DNA from: Arthrobacter sp. 260
GTDB lineage: Bacteria; Actinomycetota; Actinomycetes; Actinomycetales; Micrococcaceae
NCBI RefSeq assembly: GCF_013116745.1
Contig: NZ_JABFOE010000021.1
Coordinates: 1 to 46,942, forward strand
DNA length: 46,942 bases
Direction of reading: 5' to 3'
Shown: positions 1-7,695 of the stretch, piece after piece
How positions within the stretch are numbered: position 1 is the first letter of the stretch
How the letters are laid out: each line of letters opens with the position of its first letter
Translations under genes and position numbers: made by a program
The notes under the pieces: model-generated
What the model was told of the DNA's origin: nothing
Seen by the model: the letters and a program-made list of their open reading frames with translations, nothing else
Database searches by the model: none

Positions 1-37
1 TACTCACCGCAATGGTCACATTCCACCGAATCCACAA

Positions 38-682
38 TTAACAGACACAACCTAGGTGAATCCGGTTCTTCAGCTTGAGTTTGGTCAGGATGCTGCCGAT
101 ATGGGATTTGACTGTTGCTTCGCTGAGAACCAGCGATTGTGCTATTTCGGTGTTCGCGATTCCCGTTGCGGCAAGCTTGAAAACTTCCCGTTCGCGTGCC
201 GAGAGGACGTCCAATGCTGCCGAACTTACTGCCGTTGGTGTGGTGTAGTCGCGGAGCAGGTCGTTGGTTATCGCGGGGGCGATGACAGCATGCCCGGAGT
301 GAACGGTCCGGACTGCGGAGAGCAAGAATTCCGGGGTTGTGTCTTTGGTGAGAAATCCCGCGGCGCCGGCTTGGATAGCCCTCACGACCGCTTGGTCATG
401 CTGGATGGTGGTCAACACGATGATCTTGATGGCATTAGTGCTACTGGAGCTGGTGATGTGTTTGGTCGCGGCGCAGCCATCGAGGAGTGGCATACGAATG
501 TCCATCAACATCACGTCTGGGTGGACTTCTTCGGCTAGCCGTATGGCGGCTTCCCCGTCGACGGCCTCTCCGACGAGCTCCATGTCGGGCTGGCTTCTGA
601 GAATCATCTTCAGACCGGCGCTGAAGAGAGGCTGATCATCAACCATCGCCACCCTCATTTTGGGCGCTTGATTCGGGGTCAT
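38..682 (-). CDS. NarL/LuxR-type response regulator, C-terminus shortened
   Basis: Cytoplasmic DNA-binding response regulator, 214 aa, partner of the adjacent histidine kinase. The receiver domain (about residues 9-125) has the acidic pair VDD at 14-16, the phospho-acceptor aspartate in LMDIRMP (D61) and the lysine in LTKDTT near 111. A LuxR/NarL helix-turn-helix follows (LSAREREVFKLAATG, then SEATVKSHIGSILTKL). The start at 682 is chosen because its ATG overlaps the kinase stop as ATGA. A longer upstream reading would run through the kinase gene and has no domain content. Oddity: the protein ends KLKNRIHLGCVC, whereas family members normally continue about 10-15 residues through the last helix (D/NR-x-QAV-x-LAYE). 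The 3' end therefore looks replaced, probably by a rearrangement near position 50. DNA binding may be impaired. Confidence 0.85.
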   Translation of the reverse strand: MTPNQAPKMRVAMVDDQPLFSAGLKMILRSQPDMELVGEAVDGEAAIRLAEEVHPDVMLMDIRMPLLDGCAATKHITSSSSTNAIKIIVLTTIQHDQAVVRAIQAGAAGFLTKDTTPEFLLSAVRTVHSGHAVIAPAITNDLLRDYTTPTAVSSAALDVLSAREREVFKLAATGIANTEIAQSLVLSEATVKSHIGSILTKLKLKNRIHLGCVC

Positions 683-1953
683 AGCCGTACACCCTCTACC
701 AGGGCCGGCTGGGGGTCCAAACGGAGGGCATGGTGATCTATACCGTGGGGCGAGGGTATGAAAGCGGTGACTTCGAAGACGCCGTTGGCGATGGACACTT
801 CCAGCCACCCTCCGACCGCTTCGGCACGATCGCGCATACCGGTTATACCGCGCCCTGATGAGTAGGTTTCGAAGTGCCGCCTGTGATGTTCGCTGGGACG
901 AAACGAGGACGATACGGCCAGTTCCATGCCGTCCGCAGTCCAGCGGGTCGTGAGCGTTGCTCCGGCCTCGCGATCGCCGTGTTTGAAGGCATTTGTGAGG
1001 GATTCTTGGGTAAGCCGATACACCGTTAGTTCTAGATCCACGCTCATCTCCCAAGGGGTTCCCGTCGACTGGATGGCAACTGGCATTCCACTGCTAGTGA
1101 AGCGCCGGATGAGGTCCGCGATTTTTCTATCGTCCGGATCCCGCTCCTCAGTGGGGCCGGTTGGTGAGACCCCTTCTAGCAGGCGTCGTGTGTCCACCAG
1201 AGCCCGACGTGCTGAGTCGGCTATTACGGTCGCGGATTCTTCGACTGCTTCGGGCTCGAGGCGGTGAATGTAGCGGATTCCTTCGGCCTGGGCGATGATC
1301 ACCGCCAACGAATGAGCCAGCACGTCATGAAGGTCCCTGGCAATTCTGTTTCGTTCCTGCTCGAGGAGAAGCTCAATCTCGGTTTCACGGAGCTTTTCCT
1401 CTGCCTGGGCCTGCGCTCGGCTACTGGCCGAGGCGGCGCTTACTGCGGCTCCTAACGCCCACCCTGTGAGGTGGAAGGCGGCGAAAGCGCCCAAGATCAA
1501 GAACGCGTACACCGCGGTTTGGATGAGCGCGCGGTCATAGAGTTGTTCCCCGAAGACATAGGTGATCCACGAAGAATCCTGGAACCAGATCACGGTAATC
1601 AATGCGGCATACACGACGGCCGCAACCGGCGTGACCCATCGAGGTCCGGATTTCCAAACCAAAGTGGCGAAGAAAATGACCACCGGGACCGCAACATAGC
1701 TGGAGACTCCACTCAGGATCACGGGAGGCATGATGCCCGTAGCCTGCAGCCCCAGAGCGATCAGAACGAAAATCATTGCTGCGGCGGGCACCAGTTCTGC
1801 GGCCGCCACAGCGAACAGCAGGGCCAGCAGTAGCGCACTACTGCTGTCGAAGTGGCGCTGTTCAAGGACAAACAATGAGACCAGCAGCACAGCCGCTGTC
1901 AGAGGAGCCGCAAGTACACGGGATCGGCGAATCAGGTGAAGCATGCCTTCCAC
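679..1953 (-). CDS. NarL-partner sensor histidine kinase (HisKA_3 type)
   Basis: Membrane sensor kinase of 424 aa that phosphorylates the downstream response regulator. The N-terminal half has several hydrophobic segments (about residues 14-170, five or six predicted helices). A short coiled linker precedes the HisKA_3 dimerisation motif ERNRIARDLHDVLAHSLA, with the phospho-accepting His near residue 208. The C-terminal ATPase domain shows the N-box QESLTNAFKHG and the glycine-rich SSGRGITGMRDRA. Length and order are typical of DesK/NarX-like actinobacterial kinases. It is co-transcribed with the regulator (4-base ATGA overlap). The signal cannot be inferred. The start could be GTG at 1953 or ATG at 1944; neither has a strong ribosome binding site. 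Confidence 0.88.
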   Translation of the reverse strand: MEGMLHLIRRSRVLAAPLTAAVLLVSLFVLEQRHFDSSSALLLALLFAVAAAELVPAAAMIFVLIALGLQATGIMPPVILSGVSSYVAVPVVIFFATLVWKSGPRWVTPVAAVVYAALITVIWFQDSSWITYVFGEQLYDRALIQTAVYAFLILGAFAAFHLTGWALGAAVSAASASSRAQAQAEEKLRETEIELLLEQERNRIARDLHDVLAHSLAVIIAQAEGIRYIHRLEPEAVEESATVIADSARRALVDTRRLLEGVSPTGPTEERDPDDRKIADLIRRFTSSGMPVAIQSTGTPWEMSVDLELTVYRLTQESLTNAFKHGDREAGATLTTRWTADGMELAVSSSFRPSEHHRRHFETYSSGRGITGMRDRAEAVGGWLEVSIANGVFEVTAFIPSPHGIDHHALRLDPQPALVEGVRL

Positions 1954-2260
1954 ACTAAGGCGAGCGTTGCCCGCGAATGACCGTAATCCAACTAGTTCAA
2001 ACTGGATGATGACGAAGTTCCACCTGATGGACGACGTACGACGCAGGCCCGATCCCAGCCAGACGACACCGCCCCCGTTTCGACCTAGCGAGCTGGTGCT
2101 TGCGAGTCGGCAGCACGCCGGGAAGTTGAACTTAGCCCTTCCTCGCTGGGATGTAGTTTGATGCGGCCTAATTCATTTGGATTCATTTTGATTGAAGTAG
2201 CCCGGTGAAATAGCTTGCGTTGATTTGACGTCGTTCGCTTGCGGGGTAGGGTCAGGCAGC
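1954..2260. other. Intergenic, between kinase gene and Tn554-like trio
   Basis: About 300 bases between divergently transcribed genes with no credible reading frame. The left end of the first Tn554-like element should lie here or just outside, because it must fall between the kinase start and tnpA. I could not find terminal inverted repeats like those of the second element. An AT-rich stretch around 2165-2210 is the best candidate for the tnpA promoter. Confidence 0.4.
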
Positions 2261-3388
2261 GTGACCAAATTCAGCGCGGTAGAAGTGCCTCTTTCTGGCG
2301 GTGAGCGGGTCCACGTCGTCGTCGACACGGTTTTCACAATGTCTGAGGAGAGCCGGCTCTACTCACTGTGGTTGAGCCAGGCGGGCCGTTCAGCCAATAC
2401 CCAGCGTTCGTATCAAACAAAGTTGGCGGCCTTTCTCACCTGGGCGACTGCGGAAGGGGTCGACTGGCGCAATCTGACACTGCTGGATCTCATTAGGTAC
2501 AAACTGCACCTGCAGGAAGCGGTGCCTGGGCAGCGCCCCAGATCGGGAAAGACGGTGAATGTGTATATCGTCGCGGTACTGCAGTTTTTGAGGTTTTGCG
2601 CCCATGAGGGCATATGCGACGTTGACGTTGATCGGAGATTCTTCGATCACGCTGGACTACGGGCCGTTAAGGCACGAGACGGCAGCGGCGATCCCGATCG
2701 AGTGCCGCGCCTGAGCCGAATGCTCAAAGCACGGGAGATGACGAAGCACCCCCAGCCGATCAGCGGCACTGCTGAGTCAGAGCTGATGGTGTGCGCGACG
2801 AATCCGCGCGACGCGCTGCTGGTCCGGTTGCTGCTGCACTGCGGGTTACGGGTGGGAGAGGCTCTGGGCCTGCGCTTGGAAGACCTCCACTTTTTACCGG
2901 AGTCGACCCACGCCGGATGCTTCGAACGCGGTCCGCATGTCCACATTCACCGCAGGATCAATAGCAACGGTGCCCTAGCCAAATCGCACGACACTCGCAG
3001 CGTTCCCGTAACGGATGACGTGACGCAGGCGTACGCCGCCTATCAGGATGAGCGCCACCAGCTCCTCGGCGGGACCTTCAGCGACTACGTCTTCCTCAAC
3101 CTCTACTCCCGTAATAGCCGACCCGATGAGCCGCTGCGCTACGCCAGCGTCCATGCCATGTTTAGACGATGGGAACGAAAGACAACCATGCGGGTGCGCC
3201 CGCATCAGCTCCGGCACACCGCCGCCACCAGGTGGGTCCGGGCAGGACACCCCCTCGACGTGGTCCAGGAACTGCTAGGCCACAGAAGCCTCGAATCGAC
3301 ACAGGTCTACCTGCACGCCTCGGCGGAGGAAATGAGAGCAGCGGTCGAATCGGTCACAGCCGCAAGTAGCGAGAACAATGGCAGCTGA
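2261..3388 (+). CDS. tnpA: Tyrosine recombinase, TnpA of Tn554-like trio (copy 1)
   Basis: Site-specific tyrosine recombinase, 375 aa. A SAM-like core-binding domain (RSANTQRSYQTKLAAFLTWA, residues about 45-65) is followed by the catalytic domain. Catalytic residues visible are Arg in CGLRVGEALGL (about 197), HQLRHTAAT (about 313-320) and GHRSLESTQVYLH with the nucleophilic Tyr near 349. The GTG at 2261 is preferred. From there the N-terminus aligns in spacing with copy 2, whereas the ATG at 2340 would remove the leading segment and a TTG at 2225 has no ribosome binding site. The stop overlaps tnpB by 11 bases, so the trio is translationally coupled. In Tn554, TnpA and TnpB are both recombinases needed for transposition and TnpC influences orientation and efficiency. 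Confidence 0.85.
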   Translation: MTKFSAVEVPLSGGERVHVVVDTVFTMSEESRLYSLWLSQAGRSANTQRSYQTKLAAFLTWATAEGVDWRNLTLLDLIRYKLHLQEAVPGQRPRSGKTVNVYIVAVLQFLRFCAHEGICDVDVDRRFFDHAGLRAVKARDGSGDPDRVPRLSRMLKAREMTKHPQPISGTAESELMVCATNPRDALLVRLLLHCGLRVGEALGLRLEDLHFLPESTHAGCFERGPHVHIHRRINSNGALAKSHDTRSVPVTDDVTQAYAAYQDERHQLLGGTFSDYVFLNLYSRNSRPDEPLRYASVHAMFRRWERKTTMRVRPHQLRHTAATRWVRAGHPLDVVQELLGHRSLESTQVYLHASAEEMRAAVESVTAASSENNGS

Positions 3389-5894
3389 TTCACGGCACAT
3401 GCTGCTCACAGAGTCCCCCAGCCCCGAAGCGGGGACCTACCTCACGTTCCTGCAGCAACGCATCAACCGAAACTGGCGGCCCAGCGAATGGGACAGCAAG
3501 CTCTGGCATTTCACCTCAGATCCTTCCAACCCGCTCACGGCCGCCTATCCGTGCACCGCTTCCGGCTGCACCGGGTTGGCACGCAGCAACGGAGCTCTCT
3601 GCCTACCCTGCAAATCGACGATCAGGAGTGGCGCGAAAAGCGGGCACCCGACAGGTCGTCCCGTTAGCCGGGCGGCGGAAGCGAAAGAACGGTGCACCAT
3701 TACCGTCAGCGGACGGTCCTGCAAGGCGCTATCGAGCCATCACGGGCTCTGCTACCACCACTATCACGCCTGGCGGAAACGCCTCACTAGCGCAGGCGGA
3801 GACTACCCGCTGGAAAAGTATCAAACCGCCGCCCGTGGCGTGTTCCCACGCGGGAAGCAGTGCACCGTGCCGGGATGCCGGACAGAGGAATGGCGTTTCG
3901 AGAAGGCAATGTGTCTCGGCCATCACTTCCAGTGGAAACGGCTCAAACGTCAAGGCATCACTCTTGAGCAGTTCACCGCTGTCCCGCGTCCCATCGGCCA
4001 ACAGTGGTCTACCACCGAATTTTCTCTGGTGGATCTTCCACCGATTCTTCGGCACGAGTTCCTCCTGACCCTGCAGCAGCGTGACGAGGAGGGCTACCGG
4101 TTGGATCCCTGGGTGCTTCGGCGCTGCATCACCATCGCCTTGGAACATGGGGCACGAACGATGGAGAAGCTTCACCAGATCATGCTGGCGAGCACGACGA
4201 ATCAGCAGCTGCAGAAGGGGTTCACGAACTACGGACGGATGTGGTCGGCCCGCTGGCGGTACCAGCACACCGGTACCGATACGAGGAAAGACGACGTCTG
4301 GGACGCCGCGGTCCTCATGCTCCGGGCACAGTCTGGCAGCGACACCATCTGCTCGAAAGGCACGCTGGATTTCCGCCCGGTCCGAATCAACTGGCTACGC
4401 GACGCGGCCAAGGAATACGCCGCCGCCTTTGAACTGCCAGCGGATAAGATCCGCGACGTGATCCGCTCCTGCAGCATCGCTTCAGACGCGCTGCTACGCC
4501 GCCCACATGGAACCAGCCCGGATCGGCTGGGAAGGGCTGACGCGAAAGCGGTATTCCAGGCCTACTCCACGCTGGAAAACCACGACGGTGCGCCGCGTGG
4601 AGAACGGTACAGATACGAGCAGTTCCACCGATTCCGTAGGCTCCTGCACGAAGGACGAGAACTTGACGCGCTTCAAGGTCTGGCCCCAACATTCCGGTTT
4701 CTCGCCACGGACACCATCGCCAACGGCCGCAAGCGCAGCACGGTCAACAAATCCATTCCGGACGAGGTCATCAAGGTGCTGGACGAGAACCTTCACCTTT
4801 TCACCGTCGCCGGCGATCACCCCTACACCAACGGCCGTCCCGCCGAACTCTGCAACCACATGCACCAAACGATCTATCAACTGCTGCGCGACCTAGGCCG
4901 TCGCCCCTCTGAGATTCTCGGCCTCAAACGTGATGCGCTCCAGCATTACGATGACGGACGGCCATTTATCCGCTACGACGCCCCAAAAACCGGGGACATC
5001 GGCGTGGAACTACCCATTCACCACTCCACAGCACGGATCATCACAGCGTGGACCGACCGCCTCGACAAGGTCACCGACATAGAACCACGTGCCGCTGACC
5101 TCATGTTTCCCTCGCTCTCAGGATTCGGACCAGCAGCACGGAAACCTATAACGATCGGCGGGTATCACACCGTCTATTGGCGGTGGATCCAACGCATCAA
5201 GAACCTGCCCGGCCACACCCAAGGACCAGGCGGCGTAGCCGAACCGTTCGATCGGTCCCGGCTGCGCCTCTACTCATGGCGGCACACCTATGCCCAGAGG
5301 CTCTCCGATAACAACACAGCTCCGGACGTCATCCAGGAACTGATGAACCACAAAAGATTCGAAACCTCCGCCGGGTACATCCGCATCAACCGGCAACGCA
5401 AAGCCGATGCCATCCGCGTCGTCGATCGCACCACCATCGATCGCCACGGAGCCCCGCAACCCCCGCACAGCTATCCCGCGTACACCCGCGCATCCGTAGC
5501 CACACCATTGGGGCTCTGCACAGAGCCATCCAACGTCAAAGCTGGCGGACAGGCCTGCCCGGCACGCAGCAAATGCGGTGGATGCACCTACTTCCGCGCC
5601 AACGTATCCCACCTACCCCTGATCGACGCTCACATCGTCGCACTCACAACCGACCTCGAACTCGCCCGACCAATCGCCGATACCTGGGTACTCGAGAGCC
5701 TCACCGCCGAAATAGACTCCTACCGCAAAATCAGGCGACTGCTCGCCGACACCAAGACCAGACTCTCCCCAGCAGAACAAAACGAAATCGACCGGGCAAC
5801 CGAACTCCTACAAGCACTCTCCACCGCGCCGGCCCAGGACCCGCTTACCGCCATTCCACGCAAGCTCCTGCCACTGACGCCCAAGGAAGCATGA
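3378..5894 (+). CDS. tnpB: Large tyrosine recombinase, TnpB of Tn554-like trio (copy 1)
   Basis: An 838-aa recombinase with Cys/His-rich segments at both ends. The N-terminus has repeated zinc-binding-like modules: CTASGC..LCLPC, C..SGRSC..LCYHHYH, and CTVPGC..MCLGHH. The C-terminal catalytic domain shows RRPSEILGLKRDAL (catalytic Arg), YSWRHTYAQ and MNHKRFETSAGYI (nucleophilic Tyr). A terminal knuckle follows (CTEPS..CPARSKCGGC). The Cys clusters and length agree with TnpB of Tn554-type elements. Oddity: the usual HxxRH box reads YSWRH, with the first His replaced by Tyr; copy 2 keeps HQWRH. It overlaps tnpA (11 bases) and tnpC (ATGA), forming a tight operon. Recombinase class is certain; the Tn554 label rests on the three-gene order and the domain layout. 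Confidence 0.85.
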   Translation: MAADSRHMLLTESPSPEAGTYLTFLQQRINRNWRPSEWDSKLWHFTSDPSNPLTAAYPCTASGCTGLARSNGALCLPCKSTIRSGAKSGHPTGRPVSRAAEAKERCTITVSGRSCKALSSHHGLCYHHYHAWRKRLTSAGGDYPLEKYQTAARGVFPRGKQCTVPGCRTEEWRFEKAMCLGHHFQWKRLKRQGITLEQFTAVPRPIGQQWSTTEFSLVDLPPILRHEFLLTLQQRDEEGYRLDPWVLRRCITIALEHGARTMEKLHQIMLASTTNQQLQKGFTNYGRMWSARWRYQHTGTDTRKDDVWDAAVLMLRAQSGSDTICSKGTLDFRPVRINWLRDAAKEYAAAFELPADKIRDVIRSCSIASDALLRRPHGTSPDRLGRADAKAVFQAYSTLENHDGAPRGERYRYEQFHRFRRLLHEGRELDALQGLAPTFRFLATDTIANGRKRSTVNKSIPDEVIKVLDENLHLFTVAGDHPYTNGRPAELCNHMHQTIYQLLRDLGRRPSEILGLKRDALQHYDDGRPFIRYDAPKTGDIGVELPIHHSTARIITAWTDRLDKVTDIEPRAADLMFPSLSGFGPAARKPITIGGYHTVYWRWIQRIKNLPGHTQGPGGVAEPFDRSRLRLYSWRHTYAQRLSDNNTAPDVIQELMNHKRFETSAGYIRINRQRKADAIRVVDRTTIDRHGAPQPPHSYPAYTRASVATPLGLCTEPSNVKAGGQACPARSKCGGCTYFRANVSHLPLIDAHIVALTTDLELARPIADTWVLESLTAEIDSYRKIRRLLADTKTRLSPAEQNEIDRATELLQALSTAPAQDPLTAIPRKLLPLTPKEA

Positions 5895-6517
5895 ACACTC
5901 ACCACAACGAGACAACGAACAAGTCCGCACTACGTACAGCACGGCTCATCGCAGCCAAAAAAGCCGATAGCCAACGACGGCGTGAAGCAGTACTCAAGGC
6001 AATAGCAGCGCATACAAAGGCAGGACAGTCGATCACTACCGCGGGCATCGCCCGGTCCGCTGGAGTAAGCACCTGGCTGATCTATAACGTGCCGGACCTT
6101 CTGGAAGCCATACGTGGCGCTGCCGCACAAAGCCACGCAAAAGAGGACACCGTTAGAAAATCGACCGGTTCTGCGCCCACCATCAACAGCCTGCGCAATG
6201 AAGTCTCGATGCTAAACGCCAGGCTCACAAAAACCGCCGCGGAAAGGGAGCAGCTGAAGAAAGCACTGAGAAACAAGATCGGTGAGCAGCTTGAACTCGA
6301 AACCTCAGGTGAACTTAAAACCCGCATCGGGCTACTTGAACGGTCCCTCGAACGCGCCCGCCTGGACCTCGAAGATTCCCAGACTCGCAGCAGTCTCTTA
6401 CGGGACGATCTGGAAGACGCTCAGGATGAGCTGCGGGCGGCCAGAAGAATCAACCAGATGCTCATCAAGGAGCACTCTCAACAGGGATCCGTCGTATCTC
6501 TCAGGTCAACCATCTAG
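5891..6517 (+). CDS. tnpC: TnpC-like coiled-coil accessory protein (DUF6262 type)
   Basis: A 208-aa protein that starts as ATGA on the tnpB stop. The N-terminal third holds a winged or TetR-like helix-turn-helix (residues about 20-75: REAVLKAIAAHTKAGQSITT, then GIARSAGVSTWLIYNVPDLL). The rest is a long charged coiled coil (about 95-200), rich in Leu/Glu/Arg heptads. This is the accessory third gene of Tn554-type elements, where TnpC is not a recombinase. It separates this trio from RIT elements, in which all three genes encode recombinases. The gene ends 4 bases inside the convergent HTH gene. Role in transposition is taken from Tn554, not shown here. Confidence 0.75.
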   Translation: MNTHHNETTNKSALRTARLIAAKKADSQRRREAVLKAIAAHTKAGQSITTAGIARSAGVSTWLIYNVPDLLEAIRGAAAQSHAKEDTVRKSTGSAPTINSLRNEVSMLNARLTKTAAEREQLKKALRNKIGEQLELETSGELKTRIGLLERSLERARLDLEDSQTRSSLLRDDLEDAQDELRAARRINQMLIKEHSQQGSVVSLRSTI

Positions 6518-6750
6518 GAGCCAATCTCCTCGCCTACCTGCGAGCTCAGCTCCTTGATCGAGGCAGCGGTGCGCTCATAAGCATCCGAAATATACTCCTC
6601 AAGCTTAGAAGCCTCAACTCTCCACTGACCTCGGCCACCCACCTGAATCGCCGGCAATTCACCAGAACGAACGATCGCATAAGTCTGGGACGAAGAGATG
6701 TTCAAAACCTCTCCCACATCAGCCAGAGTCAGGAAGCGTTTCTCCGCCAT
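6514..6750 (-). CDS. Excisionase-like MerR-fold HTH protein
   Basis: A 78-aa DNA-binding protein with the MerR/excisionase winged-helix pattern: RFLTLADVGEVLNISSSQTY (helix-turn-helix), then a wing AIVRSGELPAIQVGGRGQWR and a final helix ASKLEEYISDAYERT. The start at 6750 is supported by a strong ribosome binding site (GGAGGGG, about 6 bases upstream). It is convergent with tnpC and overlaps it by four bases. Proteins of this fold act as recombination directionality factors or small regulators. Its place next to a recombinase trio makes an excision role plausible, but Tn554 itself does not use such a factor. It may instead belong to the neighbouring conjugative element. Confidence 0.75.
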   Translation of the reverse strand: MAEKRFLTLADVGEVLNISSSQTYAIVRSGELPAIQVGGRGQWRVEASKLEEYISDAYERTAASIKELSSQVGEEIGS

Positions 6751-6847
6751 CGTGCCCCTCCCCCCATCACAAACATGCTCAACACGGCCTATCGAAACCC
6801 ACGATACTCACCATCACCAAAAGACTGGATAGGAACGCTTGCGCAGG

Positions 6848-7030
6848 TCAAGCGCAGAATGACTCGGCGAACACGGCTCGAAACTTAAGATAACCCCTCC
6901 CGCCCACCTGGATGGCAGGCAGATCCCCGGAGCGCACCAAAGCGTACGCCTGGGAATTGGAAATGTTCAGTTCATCGCAAACGTCGTCAAGCTTCAGGAA
7001 ACGCGGTTCAGGCATGCCAAAAGGGTACAT
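6848..7030 (-). CDS. Second excisionase-like HTH protein, shortened
   Basis: A 60-aa paralogue of the gene just downstream. RFLKLDDVCDELNISNSQAY and LVRSGDLPAIQVGGRG align almost residue for residue with the neighbour's HTH and wing. After the wing it reads YLKFRAVFAESFCA and stops, so the final helix of the fold is missing or altered. The start at 7030 has AGAGGGA a few bases upstream; ATG 7015 is an alternative. It is either a decayed tandem duplicate or a minimal HTH protein that could compete for the same sites. Confidence 0.6.
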   Translation of the reverse strand: MYPFGMPEPRFLKLDDVCDELNISNSQAYALVRSGDLPAIQVGGRGYLKFRAVFAESFCA

Positions 7031-7058
7031 GGCATCCCTCTGAGATCTTTGGAGGCTC

Positions 7059-7232
7059 TCAGGTGCCGGGAGGAAGCGGCGAGGAGTCGCCGACCGGGCT
7101 CATACAGACTGCGCACTGGAAGAAGGGGCTGTCACCGATAGGGAAGCTGGCATAGTGCGGCCCGGACGTATCGCACTGGGAGCAGTCGTAATCCGAATAG
7201 AGGTTGCCCTGGTCGTCTCGTCTGATCGCCAT
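7059..7232 (-). CDS. 57-aa zinc-ribbon-like microprotein
   Basis: Small frame starting at 7232 with sequence MAIRRDDQGNLYSDY, then two knuckles: CSQC at residues 17-20 and CAVC at 40-43, about 20 residues apart. The spacing fits a small zinc ribbon. The aromatic and acidic content and the absence of hydrophobic segments suggest a soluble protein. Only a weak ribosome binding site (GAGG, two bases from the ATG) is visible. It lies between the HTH pair and the small membrane protein, in the same orientation as the relaxase gene. I do not recognise a named family. Such short zinc-ribbon genes are common cargo near actinobacterial relaxases. Confidence 0.5.
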   Translation of the reverse strand: MAIRRDDQGNLYSDYDCSQCDTSGPHYASFPIGDSPFFQCAVCMSPVGDSSPLPPGT

Positions 7233-7239
7233 GGCCTCA

Positions 7240-7542
7240 CTATAGGCGCGCGGCCGTGGAACGCAGGAGGAGCACGATGCTGACCGGTCCCATGATGGTG
7301 AACTTCATCGCGTTGTAGATGAACAGCAGCACGAGCAGATGCAGCCAGCCCGGACCGTCTTCCTCGATGAGTTGCACGCAGATGCTTGCGGCGTATAGGT
7401 ACGGGATCGCCAGCAGCATCGCCGGGGTGCCCCATTTCAGGCCGCGGCGGGTATGGATCGCGTCAAGCAGGATGTTGGTGGGCATGTAGCGCCGCAGGAA
7501 GTACCGGGTGCGGACGCTGAGGGCCCAGATGAGTCGGCACAT
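7240..7542 (-). CDS. Small membrane protein of conjugative elements
   Basis: A 100-aa protein beginning MCRLIWALSVRTRYFLRRYM with a basic N-terminus. Two hydrophobic helices follow, at about residues 45-65 (PAMLLAIPYLYAASICVQLI) and 70-95 (LHLLVLLFIYNAMKFTIMG). The ATG at 7542 is chosen for the ribosome binding site GGAGAGGA just upstream; an upstream extension to 7608 has no such site. Similar proteins are often annotated loosely as sulfate permease in actinobacterial mobile elements, though this is far too short to be a permease. Its position after the relaxase gene suggests a transfer-associated role that I cannot specify. Confidence 0.7.
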   Translation of the reverse strand: MCRLIWALSVRTRYFLRRYMPTNILLDAIHTRRGLKWGTPAMLLAIPYLYAASICVQLIEEDGPGWLHLLVLLFIYNAMKFTIMGPVSIVLLLRSTAARL

Positions 7543-7695
7543 GGACAGTCCTCTCCAGAGGTTCGGCGACAAGAACCTGAAAGGACCGCCCGTTGCTGGG
7601 AGAGTCATACCGTCGCGACGAGCGACAGAGCCAATATAGAGGCCGCCTCGCCCACCACGATACGACGTCGTGGCGACACCTGGAAGGCCCCGAGG

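Noticed and set aside
2141..2175. GATGTA near the left side of the first trio, the core of the Tn554 attachment site
   Set aside because: A six-base match is expected by chance; no second copy was found at a plausible right end.
2261..6517. First trio as a RIT (recombinase-in-trio) element
   Set aside because: The third gene is an HTH plus coiled-coil protein without recombinase residues, so the Tn554 type fits better.
7240..7608. Sulfate permease
   Set aside because: Only about 100 residues with two hydrophobic helices; a transporter of that class would be several times longer.
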